Shown here piece by piece: positions 10,446 to 18,185 of a DNA stretch of 64,000 nucleotides. Numbering within the stretch: position 1 is the stretch's first letter; every line of letters starts with the position of its first letter. Source of the stretch: Alistipes excrementigallinarum (lineage in GTDB: Bacteria; Bacteroidota; Bacteroidia; Bacteroidales; Rikenellaceae); assembly GCA_019112825.1 (NCBI GenBank), contig DXIP01000009.1:124001-188000 (forward strand), given 5' to 3'. Below the pieces are notes generated by a model. It saw nothing but the letters and a program-made list of their open reading frames with translations. It was not told the origin of the DNA and did no database searches. The position numbers and the translations under genes are program-made.

Positions 10446-10500
10446 GCCGTGGTCTGCATCGCTTTGCTTGTTCAAGTAACTCTTCGGATGCAAAGGTACA

Positions 10501-10555
10501 AAAAATATTCAGGCTGAAAGAATCATCCCAAATATTCTTTCAGCCTGTTTTGTAT
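10501..10555 (-). terminator. bidirectional terminator after the MFS gene
   Basis: A perfect 14-bp stem, CAGGCTGAAAGAAT (10511-10524) and its complement (10535-10548), around a 10-base loop. A T-run follows on the minus strand (complement of AAAAAATATT) and TTTT on the plus strand. Confidence 0.88.
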
Positions 10556-10561
10556 CCACCA

Positions 10562-11743
10562 TTATGTTGTTTGAGGCTTGAAATAATTAACAAGCAAGGA
10601 AGCCACAGTAAAAGCGATTCCCGTCCAAGCCACGCCTGCCCATCCATAATGTTGCCAGGACAGACCGAAAACGAAAGTGCCCGCAGAACCGCCCAAGAAG
10701 TAAATGGTCATATAAACGGTATTGACACGATTGATGGCAGATGCGTCAAGGGCGACTACGCTGGTCTGATTCGACAAATGGATGCATTGCATACCGGCAT
10801 CAATCAACAGGATGGCAACTATCATCCACAGGTAGCTGTCATTCCCTAAAAATGCCAGCAGCCATGCAGCCAATACCACACATCCTCCGGCAATAGAAAA
10901 GAACCTTGCACCGTACTTTTGGATATAGCCGCTGATGAATACGACCGTGGATGCACCTGCCAGTCCGCACAAACCGAGTGCCCCGATAATGTCGTCACTT
11001 GCAAAGAAAGGTTCCTGTTTCATCCGGAAAGCAAGGCAACTCCACAGGGCGAAGAACGAGCCATAAGCCAATGCCGCCCTCAGCGACGCGATACGCAAGT
11101 ACGGGTATTGGGAGAGCAGACGCAACAAGGATTTCATCAGCCCTGCATAACTTTCTTGAGAGCGGGCAGACAGCACGGGCAGCATCTTGTAAATCATCAG
11201 AAAACATCCGAGCATAAACACGCAAGCCACGAAATAGACGGAACGCCATCCCCACACATCAGCCAGAAAGCCACTGAAGACCCGCGAGCCGAGAATGCCT
11301 ATGAGCAAGCAGGATTGTATAATGCCCACATTGCGCACCTTGTGTGCAGGTGCTGAATGGTAAGACACCAACGGGATGAAGAACTGCGGCATGACCGAAG
11401 ATGCGCCGGCAAGCAAGGATGCGCCCCACACCCAGTAGATGTTCGGGGCAAGGGATATGGCAAGCAAGGCGCACGCAGAAACAATATAATTGGTCAATAT
11501 CAGCTTCTTTCGTGAAACCAAATCACCCAGTGGGATGACAAATACAAGTCCGGTCACATAGCCTATCTGGGTCAATGTCGCTACCATGCTGGCAGAAAAA
11601 TCATTTACCGCGAAGTCTTTTGCCATGCTGCCCAACAAAGGCTGGTTGTAGTAACAGTTGGCGACGGAAAGTCCGGTAGCGGCTGCCATCAAAGCCAGCA
11701 GAGGTGCCGGAATGCCTTGATTCTCCCTCAATTCATACTTCAT
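10562..11743 (-). CDS. MFS transporter (probable drug/metabolite efflux)
   Basis: 393 aa with about 12 hydrophobic helices. The first loop segment GDLVSRKKLIL is the MFS motif A region (GxxxDRxGRR-like), and a repeat of the helix pattern follows after residue 200. It is the second gene of a two-gene unit with the SMR protein (13-base gap) and ends at a strong terminator. Family members of this size export small molecules by proton antiport. The substrate is not evident. Codon use is less GC-biased than in flanking host genes, consistent with transfer. Confidence 0.88.
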   Translation of the reverse strand: MKYELRENQGIPAPLLALMAAATGLSVANCYYNQPLLGSMAKDFAVNDFSASMVATLTQIGYVTGLVFVIPLGDLVSRKKLILTNYIVSACALLAISLAPNIYWVWGASLLAGASSVMPQFFIPLVSYHSAPAHKVRNVGIIQSCLLIGILGSRVFSGFLADVWGWRSVYFVACVFMLGCFLMIYKMLPVLSARSQESYAGLMKSLLRLLSQYPYLRIASLRAALAYGSFFALWSCLAFRMKQEPFFASDDIIGALGLCGLAGASTVVFISGYIQKYGARFFSIAGGCVVLAAWLLAFLGNDSYLWMIVAILLIDAGMQCIHLSNQTSVVALDASAINRVNTVYMTIYFLGGSAGTFVFGLSWQHYGWAGVAWTGIAFTVASLLVNYFKPQTT

Positions 11744-11756
11744 TTTCCGCCTCCTC

Positions 11757-12083
11757 TCAATATGATACGACTTTCAATCCAATCAAGGAAGCAATGAGTG
11801 TGAACAGGAAAAAAAGCCGGATGGGAGTGGCAGGTTCCTTGAAAACGAATATTCCTATCAAGACCGTGCCGACCGCCCCGATGCCTGTCCAGATGGCGTA
11901 TGCCGTACCCAAAGGCAACGTCTGCACCGCCTTGGCAAGCAAAGCCATGCTCAGTATGGTGGAAGCAAGGAACCCGCTTCCCCACAGATAGAATCCAATA
12001 CCCGATGCCGCCCTCGTTTTCCCCAAGCAGAATGTAAGGCTGACTTCAAACAATCCTGCCAACAATAAGATTATCCAATTCAT
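11757..12083 (-). CDS. SMR-family multidrug/guanidinium exporter (EmrE/SugE-like)
   Basis: 108 aa and four transmembrane helices, the exact SMR size. The conserved membrane-embedded acidic residue is Glu13 (LLAGLFEVSLTF), and helix 3 holds the typical LGTAYAIWTGIGAVGT stretch. SMR proteins act as dual-topology dimers and exchange protons for cationic drugs or guanidinium. It leads the transporter pair, with its own -7 box at 12109-12116 and a palindrome-rich region shared with the divergent regulator gene. Confidence 0.93.
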   Translation of the reverse strand: MNWIILLLAGLFEVSLTFCLGKTRAASGIGFYLWGSGFLASTILSMALLAKAVQTLPLGTAYAIWTGIGAVGTVLIGIFVFKEPATPIRLFFLFTLIASLIGLKVVSY

Positions 12084-12108
12084 ACCTATGATTTATTAAA
12101 TTCGGACG

Positions 12109-12116
12109 CAAAAGTA
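12109..12116 (-). promoter_or_regulatory. -7 box for the SMR-MFS operon
   Basis: On the minus strand this reads TACTTTTG, 26 bases upstream of the SMR start codon. Confidence 0.65.
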
Positions 12117-12132
12117 AGCAAGTAATTTCTAA

Positions 12133-12197
12133 CCGTTTTTTACATTTGGTAAAAACGGATTTTGCATTTGACAAAAAACAGCCGTTAGCAGCTGTTT
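12133..12197. promoter_or_regulatory. candidate operators between the divergent SMR and Crp-like genes
   Basis: Two perfect inverted repeats: CCGTTTTT (12133-12140) with AAAAACGG (12151-12158), 10-base spacer; and AAACAGC (12176-12182) with GCTGTTT (12191-12197), 8-base spacer. The 22-bp span of the second suits a Crp/Fnr dimer. CATTTG also recurs at 12143 and 12165, two helical turns apart. Confidence 0.5.
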
Positions 12198-12212
12198 CTG
12201 TGCGCTATTTTA

Positions 12213-12220
12213 TAATTTTG
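12213..12220 (+). promoter_or_regulatory. -7 box for the Crp-like regulator
   Basis: TAATTTTG, 19 bases upstream of the ATG at 12240. The second palindrome ends 15 bases upstream of it, a position where a bound dimer could affect polymerase. Confidence 0.55.
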
Positions 12221-12239
12221 TACCACAACAAAATGACTT

Positions 12240-12803
12240 ATGGATATAAAGGAAATCATCAACCAGAGATATGCCATGCCGGATGCGTCTTTGGACAAGT
12301 TGCGGCAATGCCTGACGGAAGTCTCATACCCAAAAGGATTCCAAGTGTTGGAATATGGCAAGATAGAAAAAGACATCTTTTTCATCAAGAAAGGCATTGT
12401 CCGCGCCTATACTTCGGTAGAGGGGAAAGAAATTACCTTTTGGGTCGGCAAGGAAGGGGCGACTATTGTTTCCATGAAAGGATATGTGAATGACGAACCG
12501 GGGTATGAAACAATGGAGCTGATGGAAAATTCTGTCTTATATGTATTGGAAAGGAAAAAACTGAAAGAGTTATTCTTGAAGGATTTGCACATAGCCAATT
12601 GGGGACGGCGTTATGCGGAAATGGAACTGCTTGCTGCCGAGGAACGGCTGATTTCCATGTTGTCAGCCGTCGCCTCGGAACGGTATCACGAGTTGTTGGA
12701 GAAAGAGCCTGATTTGTTACAGCGGTTGCCGTTAGGAAGTATCGCCACCTATTTAGGCATCACACAGGCAAGTTTGAGTAGGATTCGGGCACAAATAAAA
12801 TGA
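12240..12803 (+). CDS. Crp/Fnr-family transcriptional regulator
   Basis: 187 aa. An N-terminal cyclic-nucleotide-binding-type beta-roll (about residues 20-115, including GKIEKDIFFIKKGIVRAYT) precedes a dimer helix and a C-terminal helix-turn-helix (about 160-185, GSIATYLGITQASLSRIRAQ). No Fnr-type cysteine cluster is seen, so the signal is unknown. It is divergent from the SMR-MFS operon with 156 bases between starts and several palindromes, so it probably controls those exporters. Its stop is only 4 bases from the convergent relaxase stop. Confidence 0.9.
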   Translation: MDIKEIINQRYAMPDASLDKLRQCLTEVSYPKGFQVLEYGKIEKDIFFIKKGIVRAYTSVEGKEITFWVGKEGATIVSMKGYVNDEPGYETMELMENSVLYVLERKKLKELFLKDLHIANWGRRYAEMELLAAEERLISMLSAVASERYHELLEKEPDLLQRLPLGSIATYLGITQASLSRIRAQIK

Positions 12804-12807
12804 CGTT

Positions 12808-14250
12808 TCAACCAACTGAGGATAGCAAGCGGTTTTGGTCTGCCCCAAACACAAACTTGCTATTTTTCCGTTGGTATTGTTTATAATCCCATGCCCTTGC
12901 CTCTCCTAAGCGGTTCAACGTCCTTTTAACGGATGAGAACAGCCTGCCAAACTGCTCCTTGAACCACTCTCCAATCACTTGCCCGTTGATGGCAAGTGCA
13001 AGCTTGGACTTGTCTTTCGGGTCTTTTACCACTTGGAAGCCTGCTTCCTCGGTCGTGAACTTCCGCCTGTGCTCTTCCGAATAGAGCTCGCCCTCGTAGA
13101 ACAGCGGTTTGCCGCTGATGAGCGTGGCAGTCTGCCTTTCGTTGAAGCCGACTTTAAGGCAGAACTTCTCCATATACACCAGCTCTTGAAACAGCGGAAA
13201 CCATTTCTTGGCTTTTTGGATAATGGATTTTAGGAATGACACTTCCTCTTGGTGTGCCGCTTCCTTGTCTGCCATTTCCCTGCGGTACTTGGCTTGCAGT
13301 TCCACCAATTGGCGGCTGTGTTCCTCCTGCTGCCGCTCCATCTGCTTTTGCAATAATTCGATACTCTCGTCACGGGCGGCAACCTCGCCTTGCAAGGTTC
13401 GGTTGTCGGCTTCCAACTCTTTCAGTCTGCCGCTACCCAAAAGAGAACCTACTTTTGCCACGAGTGCCGCTTTCGCCTCGGTCTTGGCGGCTTCCAGCTT
13501 CTCCGACTTGATTTCTTTTTTGACTTCGTCAAGTTCCTGCTTTGCCTGTTGGCGTTCGGTCTGCAACTGCTGCACGTTGGCTTCAAGCTCTCCCGTCTGC
13601 CGTTTCAGGTCACGGTAGTATTGGGCGGTGGTTGTGTGCCGTGCTTCCGAACCTCGTATGCCACGCTGCAATCCGTACTTCGCCATCGCTGCGGCGTAGC
13701 TGTCGTGGTAAGCGACAAGCCTTTCACGGGTCAGGAGGTCATCGGCACACAAACGCACGGCGTTGACTTTCTTGCGGTATGTGCGTCTGCCGTCCGCTAG
13801 CTTCTTCTTGGCTTTCCTGCGCTCGCCCGTCACTATCGGCACGACCGTTGCGTGGATGTGCGGCGTGTGCTCGTCCATGTGCAGCACTGCCGAAACGGTG
13901 TTCTCCCTGCCGAATGTGCGGTGCAGCCATTGCAGGTTGTCATCGCACCATTCGGATAGTCTGCCCTCGTCCTGCACCCTCGCCATGTCCTCGTGTGTAC
14001 CCGAAAGCACGATGCGGATTGCCCTCACTTGGTCGGGCGTTATCTTCCGTTTGATGCCCGCCGTGCGAATGCGGTGGCTTATCGCTTCGGTACGGTCTGC
14101 CACGCCGTCGGGGAACTGCACCAGCTCACGGTTGAGGTGGGTGCGTGTGGGGTCTGCGTTCTTGGGCGTAGTCTTGCGTTCGATATGGTCGGATGCGCCC
14201 GTGTCAGCCGACCCTTTCGCCTTGTTGATTTGGATGCTGATATATCCCAT
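12808..14250 (-). CDS. MobV-family relaxase (Mob_Pre)
   Basis: 480 aa from the ATG at 14250 (MGYISIQINKAKG). The metal-binding and catalytic HxDExTPHxH motif is at residues 124-133 (HMDEHTPHIH), the MobV signature. The N-terminal third is the nicking domain. Residues about 240-370 form a long Glu/Gln/Lys-rich coiled coil, and a distinct C-terminal domain follows. Relaxases nick oriT and lead the strand into a recipient using another element's conjugation machine. An in-frame open stretch upstream to 14352 is excluded because it lacks family similarity and overlaps the likely oriT. Confidence 0.93.
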   Translation of the reverse strand: MGYISIQINKAKGSADTGASDHIERKTTPKNADPTRTHLNRELVQFPDGVADRTEAISHRIRTAGIKRKITPDQVRAIRIVLSGTHEDMARVQDEGRLSEWCDDNLQWLHRTFGRENTVSAVLHMDEHTPHIHATVVPIVTGERRKAKKKLADGRRTYRKKVNAVRLCADDLLTRERLVAYHDSYAAAMAKYGLQRGIRGSEARHTTTAQYYRDLKRQTGELEANVQQLQTERQQAKQELDEVKKEIKSEKLEAAKTEAKAALVAKVGSLLGSGRLKELEADNRTLQGEVAARDESIELLQKQMERQQEEHSRQLVELQAKYRREMADKEAAHQEEVSFLKSIIQKAKKWFPLFQELVYMEKFCLKVGFNERQTATLISGKPLFYEGELYSEEHRRKFTTEEAGFQVVKDPKDKSKLALAINGQVIGEWFKEQFGRLFSSVKRTLNRLGEARAWDYKQYQRKNSKFVFGADQNRLLSSVG

Positions 14251-14279
14251 GTTCGTTTCTTGTTTTTGAGGTTGTACAA

Positions 14280-14425
14280 ACTTGTTTGTCGGTGTCCGCC
14301 TGTCTGCGGTCATAGCCGCACGGGGCAAGCGGGGGTGTCCAGAGGGGTGCAACCCCGCTGGCTCATTGGGGTGTTTTTAGCATTAGCGTCAGCGGTGCGT
14401 GAAGAAAACGCCCTAATGAGCTATG
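14280..14425 (-). other. candidate oriT / structured leader of the relaxase gene
   Basis: This 146-base gap upstream of the relaxase holds the arms 14361-14377 and 14405-14421, complementary over 17 bases with only two positions that would be G-U in RNA. It also contains GGGGT-GCA-ACCCC (14344-14356). Such inverted repeats beside a relaxase gene are typical of oriT. The nick site cannot be assigned. Confidence 0.5.
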
Positions 14426-14827
14426 CTATGGCTTTTTGTTTCCCCAAAAGCCTGCGATGGTGTCGGCGGTGATGTCGGTGGACATTGGTCGCCTTTTTCT
14501 TTTTGCCAGCCTTGCATGATATTCGGTGTCGTTATGCCGGCATAATTGCCTGTCGGCACACGGGCATACAGGCAAGGATGGTGCTGCCGTTTCCTCGATG
14601 GACTTGTTGAGGGGTGAAATTCCGATGAATTGATGATTGGATAGTCTAATACACTGACAGATAATAGAATAACCTTTCATCAGCGTTTCATCAAACCGCT
14701 CGCCAAAAGGAAAGTGATGTGTAAGGTTGTATCCGTTTTCTCTTTTCATCAGCCCTATCCTTTTGTTGAGTGTTTGATGAGGATGTAAACCGCTGTTATT
14801 CTTTATGTTTATATATGATTTCATCAT
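14426..14827 (-). CDS. hypothetical protein between the ATPase and relaxase genes
   Basis: 133 aa, not recognised. It begins MMKSYINIKNNSGLHP, has a basic middle (LAKRKRRP) and five cysteines in the second half, and has no membrane segment. It starts 12 bases after the ATPase stop, the spacing of a co-transcribed gene, and ends 5 bases before the candidate oriT hairpin. It may be real or a spurious frame; position is the main support. Confidence 0.45.
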   Translation of the reverse strand: MMKSYINIKNNSGLHPHQTLNKRIGLMKRENGYNLTHHFPFGERFDETLMKGYSIICQCIRLSNHQFIGISPLNKSIEETAAPSLPVCPCADRQLCRHNDTEYHARLAKRKRRPMSTDITADTIAGFWGNKKP

Positions 14828-14839
14828 TTCATCAAAATA

Positions 14840-16033
14840 TCAGAGCATTTCCAACTGTGATTTGCTTACCGTGTAGTAGCGTCCAATCCTCCTGACGGGT
14901 GAGTAGCGGCATTCACGGTTGTAGTCATATTGGTAGGTCGTGTAGGAAAGCGAATTGGATGCAGGAGCCAGCTTCCAGCACTCCTGCACCACTTTCCGGA
15001 CCTGCGACTTCTCCACCTTGACTTGCGAGCAGACGAGCAACGGGATGATGTCATTGAGGCCAAAAGAAACAGAACTGACATCCACGCTTGCCATGATGTC
15101 GAGCAGCAGTTCCGCCATCTCTATCTCCAAACGGTTGCGGTTGCTTCGGATTATCTTCCGCAGGGCATCCGTTTCCAGCCGCTTCGGGTCGAACCACATG
15201 CGGCTTTCCTTTTCGGTGAATAGCTGCCTGTGTTGCAGGAAATGGAGAAAAGTGGGTATCTCCGCTTTCAGTTTTTGCAGGAAGTCAGTGTCATCACTCC
15301 GCAGCGGCACAATCTTCCGCACCCAATAGCGTGTCTCCCCTGCGTCAATGATGACGGGCAGGCGCTCGTTGTTGGAGCAAAGCACGAACTTGGCGAAGAA
15401 GCCTATCTCGTCACGGTCTTTGCCTTTCGCCTCCACCTTGTAGGAAAGCGTGGTGCTGAGGTTCTTCAACCGTTCGCTGTCCTCACGGCGGTTGAGCAGC
15501 ACCTCGTCCACCATGATGAGCAGCTTGCCCGCCCAGTCGGAATTGAACTGGCTGCGGAAGTCCTTGTTGGTGTTGAACGTCACGTTGTTTTGGAACACGG
15601 CTTTCAGGAAGTTCAGGAACGTGCTTTTGCCCGTGTTCCGTTCTTCGGACACGAGCAGCAGGATGGGCAGTTTCTGAACGGGGTAAAGGTAGAGCAGTTG
15701 CAGGTAGTCCATGCCCAACTCGTACTGTTCGCCGAAGATGTGTTCCACCAGCGAGCGGATGCAGGGGAAATCGCCCTGCACGGGAACATGGCTTATCGGC
15801 TCGTAGAGGTTGAGGAACTTGCCGACTATGGGCTTGTAGCCCACATGGTCGGGTACGGTGCAGAAGCCATCATACTTCGGTATGCCCGCCATGTAGTCCT
15901 TGCCGTAGTCCTGCCGCAGGGTCTCGGAGTTCCATGCGATGCGCTTCCTCACATAGCCGCCGTCGATTCGGGGCTGGTTCACAATCTTGTAGAGCGTTGT
16001 GCCTACACGGATAAATTCTTCTTTCTTTTCCAT
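14840..16033 (-). CDS. primase/helicase-associated P-loop ATPase (SF3-helicase-like)
   Basis: 397 aa. Walker A lies at about residues 129-138 (SEERNTGKST), Walker B is the hydrophobic strand LLIMVDE, and a sensor-like asparagine follows (KFVLCSNNERLP), the order seen in the superfamily 3 / virus-type helicase domains of mobile-element primase-helicases. The N-terminal ~100 residues may be a primase remnant or adaptor, and the C-terminus looks like a winged-helix DNA-binding tail. Likely role: replication of the excised circle. It has its own -7 box and a copy of the shared 33-bp element upstream. Confidence 0.85.
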   Translation of the reverse strand: MEKKEEFIRVGTTLYKIVNQPRIDGGYVRKRIAWNSETLRQDYGKDYMAGIPKYDGFCTVPDHVGYKPIVGKFLNLYEPISHVPVQGDFPCIRSLVEHIFGEQYELGMDYLQLLYLYPVQKLPILLLVSEERNTGKSTFLNFLKAVFQNNVTFNTNKDFRSQFNSDWAGKLLIMVDEVLLNRREDSERLKNLSTTLSYKVEAKGKDRDEIGFFAKFVLCSNNERLPVIIDAGETRYWVRKIVPLRSDDTDFLQKLKAEIPTFLHFLQHRQLFTEKESRMWFDPKRLETDALRKIIRSNRNRLEIEMAELLLDIMASVDVSSVSFGLNDIIPLLVCSQVKVEKSQVRKVVQECWKLAPASNSLSYTTYQYDYNRECRYSPVRRIGRYYTVSKSQLEML

Positions 16034-16094
16034 ATCTCAAATACAGTTTTTAGTGCCGCCGACACCTTGTCGGCAGGCGGATTGAACATGGGTG

Positions 16095-16149
16095 CAAAGC
16101 TACGGCAGGACGGCTAAAACCTTGATAAGTAAAACTATGCAGAACGGCG
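16095..16149 (-). promoter_or_regulatory. promoter of the ATPase operon with shared 33-bp upstream element
   Basis: The -7 box TAGCTTTG (minus strand, 16095-16102) is preceded, after 14 bases, by a 33-bp sequence (16117-16149) matching 17936-17968 at 30 of 33 positions. The element covers the place where a -33 box would be, suggesting a bound regulator. Confidence 0.65.
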
Positions 16150-16210
16150 CAAAAGAAACTGACAGACAAGAAAATACAGCATAATAGGAAATGTCAGTTA
16201 TCCAAAGGCG

Positions 16211-16252
16211 AAAAAAAAGCCCGAAGAAGCGAAAAATGATACTTCTTCGGGC
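16211..16252 (-). terminator. terminator of the integrase transcript
   Basis: GCCCGAAGAAG (16219-16229) and CTTCTTCGGGC (16242-16252) form a perfect 11-bp stem, followed on the minus strand by a run of eight T. Confidence 0.9.
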
Positions 16253-16301
16253 AGATGGCATTGTGTGAATGCACGGGCGTATTGATACGTAACTACACCC
16301 G

Positions 16302-16673
16302 CTAACACTTACATGTTGTATTATTGCCTAACGAAAGCCAAAGCATTTGTCTGTCTTTTCGCAAGCACAGCCTTTCCAACAGGACGTTGCGTACCCTTGC
16401 GGCATTGGGTGTATTGATACGGAAGGCAAGTGCCACGACCATCGGTAGGGCATACGTTGCCGCATAATAACCGTTGGGCAGCCTCATACGCTTTTCAACA
16501 TCGTAAGGTTGCAACACTTCGCTTTTGTACACGGCTCGGATAGCAGCACGGAGTGTCGGGGCGATTACGTCGAACAGTCTTACCAATTCCATTTCGCTCA
16601 TCCAAACATTAGTGGCATCGGACGGCACGGCAACCCTGCCGTACCCGTCCATCGTGATTGTTGTCCGTTTCAT
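16302..16673 (-). CDS. hypothetical protein translationally coupled to the integrase
   Basis: 123 aa, no named family recognised. It begins MKRTTITMDGYGRVAVP, a beta-rich start; the rest is helical and basic, with the sequence VWMSEMELVRLFDVIAPTLRAAIRA that could bind DNA. The ATG overlaps the integrase stop by 4 bases (ATGA), so the two are coupled and perhaps functionally linked (an excision or directionality factor is possible, but inferred only from position). A strong terminator follows. Confidence 0.75.
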   Translation of the reverse strand: MKRTTITMDGYGRVAVPSDATNVWMSEMELVRLFDVIAPTLRAAIRAVYKSEVLQPYDVEKRMRLPNGYYAATYALPMVVALAFRINTPNAARVRNVLLERLCLRKDRQMLWLSLGNNTTCKC

Positions 16674-17894
16674 AACCCTGCCACTTTGATGTTACCGAAA
16701 GTCTGGTTCAGTTGGTTACCGAAAGCCGTCAAATCATTACCTAACTTCTGCGTGGTTATCTTTGCGTAAATCTGTGTGGTCTTGATGTTTGTGTGTCCTA
16801 AAACACGGCTCACGCTTTCAATCGGCATACCTTTGCTGAGGGCTAATGTGCCGAATGTATGGCGGGAGCAATGAAAACTGATTTGCTTGTTTATGCCACA
16901 CTCGCTGATAACCTTTTTCAGCTTCTTGCAGACATTCCAATAGTTGATTTCGCCGAAAACCGAATTGTCCTTTTGGAACGGTCTGTACTTTCCGATTATT
17001 TGCAACGGAATGTCCAGCAGCTTCACTTGGAACGGGACGCCCGTCTTGTGCCGCTTGGAGATAATCCATTTCTCGCCGTTCACCTCCACGATTCGGTCGT
17101 TGGTCAGTTCCTTGATGTCCACGAAAGAAAGGGCGGTGAAGCTCGCAAACACGAACAGGTCACGGATGTATGCCAGCTTCGGGTCTGCGAACTCGTGCGT
17201 CATTACCGCCTTCAACTCATCCTCCGTCAAAAACTCACGCTCCTTGACATTCGGGCTGATGTGGAACTGCGCAAACGGGTTTCTCGGTATCAGCCCGTTG
17301 AAGTGCGCACGCATCACCACGCCTTTCAGCCACATGCACTTCTCCCATATCGTGCCGTTGCGTAATCCCGCTTCCGTGGCGAGATAGACCGCAAACTCCT
17401 TGATGAAGTCGGGCGTAAGTTCCAGCATCGACATGTCGCTGCGCTTGTAGAATGACTTGATGAATGCCGCCACATAGTTCCTTGCCACTACCCTTGACTG
17501 GTAAGTCGCCAGTTTCCTGTCCTTGCCGACACGCTTCTTGAACACCTCGTTCTCACGGTCGAAGGCTTTGAGCAGCGTACTCGCCGCCTATGCCCTGATA
17601 GGCGTTGCGCACCATTTCCGCCGTGACATACGCCTCACGGTCGGATATGCGCTGGTAGTGCTTGATGATTTGCGCCTTGATGTTGTCAAGCGCAAGGTTC
17701 GTCTCCCTCGCTTCCACGCTCTTGCCTTTGGCACGGTTGCCCTTTGCATCCCAAAGCTCCTTTGTGATGCTCCGCTTGCAACTGAACTGCGCTACCGTCC
17801 CGTTGATTGTAACCCGTCCCATGATGGGGACAATTCCGTTCTTCTCCTTGCTGCCGTTCGTATAGAACAGCACGCGAAATGTGCTCCTTGTCAT
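16670..17894 (-). pseudogene. tyrosine recombinase/integrase, frameshifted
   Basis: The N-terminal part (17894-17553, 113 aa) is the arm-binding domain (TRSTFRVLFYTNGSK...). It runs out of frame near 17570-17580, and the core-binding and catalytic domains continue in the other frame to 16670. The catalytic part keeps Lys, the HCSRH box (HxxR), GHTNIKTT and the nucleophile Tyr of QIYAK. The usual first Arg is Ser (FTALSFVDI), as described for the Bacteroides IntDOT-type group. A net loss of two bases (mod 3) breaks the frame, so the gene is either inactive, a sequencing error, or needs frameshifting. Confidence 0.85.
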
Positions 17895-17913
17895 ACTCGT
17901 CCTTTTTTGGTTG

Positions 17914-17968
17914 CAAAACTATAAATCAACGAGTTAAACCTTGACAAGCAAACCTATGCAGAACGGCG
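17914..17968 (-). promoter_or_regulatory. integrase promoter with shared 33-bp upstream element
   Basis: The -7 box TAGTTTTG (minus strand, 17914-17921) lies 20 bases before the start codon. After a 14-base gap comes the 33-bp element 17936-17968, the second copy of that at 16117-16149. Confidence 0.65.
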
Positions 17969-18004
17969 TAAACGGGACGAAAAGTGTTAAATCTGCATTT
18001 CTGA

Positions 18005-18033
18005 CGGGTAACGAATAGGAAACCGTTCTATTT
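18005..18033 (+). repeat. 29-bp imperfect direct repeat, right copy
   Basis: Pairs with 10417-10445 (24/29 identical, AACCGTTCTA invariant). It lies between the integrase promoter and the right end. Confidence 0.6.
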
Positions 18034-18119
18034 CTCCAATCCGCTTTGGAACGCTTTTCAGCCCTCTATCCAACTTCCGCGATTTTCTCCTAACTACTTA
18101 ATTCACAGATTACATTGCG

Positions 18120-18137
18120 TTAATCTGCCGAATTTTG
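18120..18137 (+). repeat. candidate right attachment site
   Basis: Holds CCGAATTTTG (18128-18137), the same 10 bases as at 10343-10352, just upstream of the popT promoter. Confidence 0.5.
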
Positions 18138-18160
18138 GAGGTTTTTCCATAGATTTTGAT

Positions 18161-18168
18161 TAACTTTG
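18161..18168 (+). promoter_or_regulatory. -7 box for the popT operon
   Basis: TAACTTTG, 17 bases before the ATG at 18186. The mobile element ends about 23 bases upstream, so the upstream half of this promoter may come from the insertion. Confidence 0.65.
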
Positions 18169-18185
18169 CGCAAATTCTGCTGACG

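Larger units (their letters stand above)
10343..18137. mobile_element. integrated mobilizable element with efflux cargo (about 7.8 kb)
   Basis: GC drops relative to the flanks. The content is a mobilization backbone (broken tyrosine integrase, small orf, primase/helicase-like ATPase, MobV relaxase) plus cargo (Crp/Fnr regulator, SMR and MFS transporters). CCGAATTTTG occurs at both ends (10343-10352 and 18128-18137), suggesting attL/attR. A longer imperfect pair lies just inside (10417-10445, 18005-18033). No conjugation (tra) genes are present, so transfer would need a helper. It sits directly upstream of the popT promoter. Exact ends are uncertain by about 100 bp. Confidence 0.8.
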
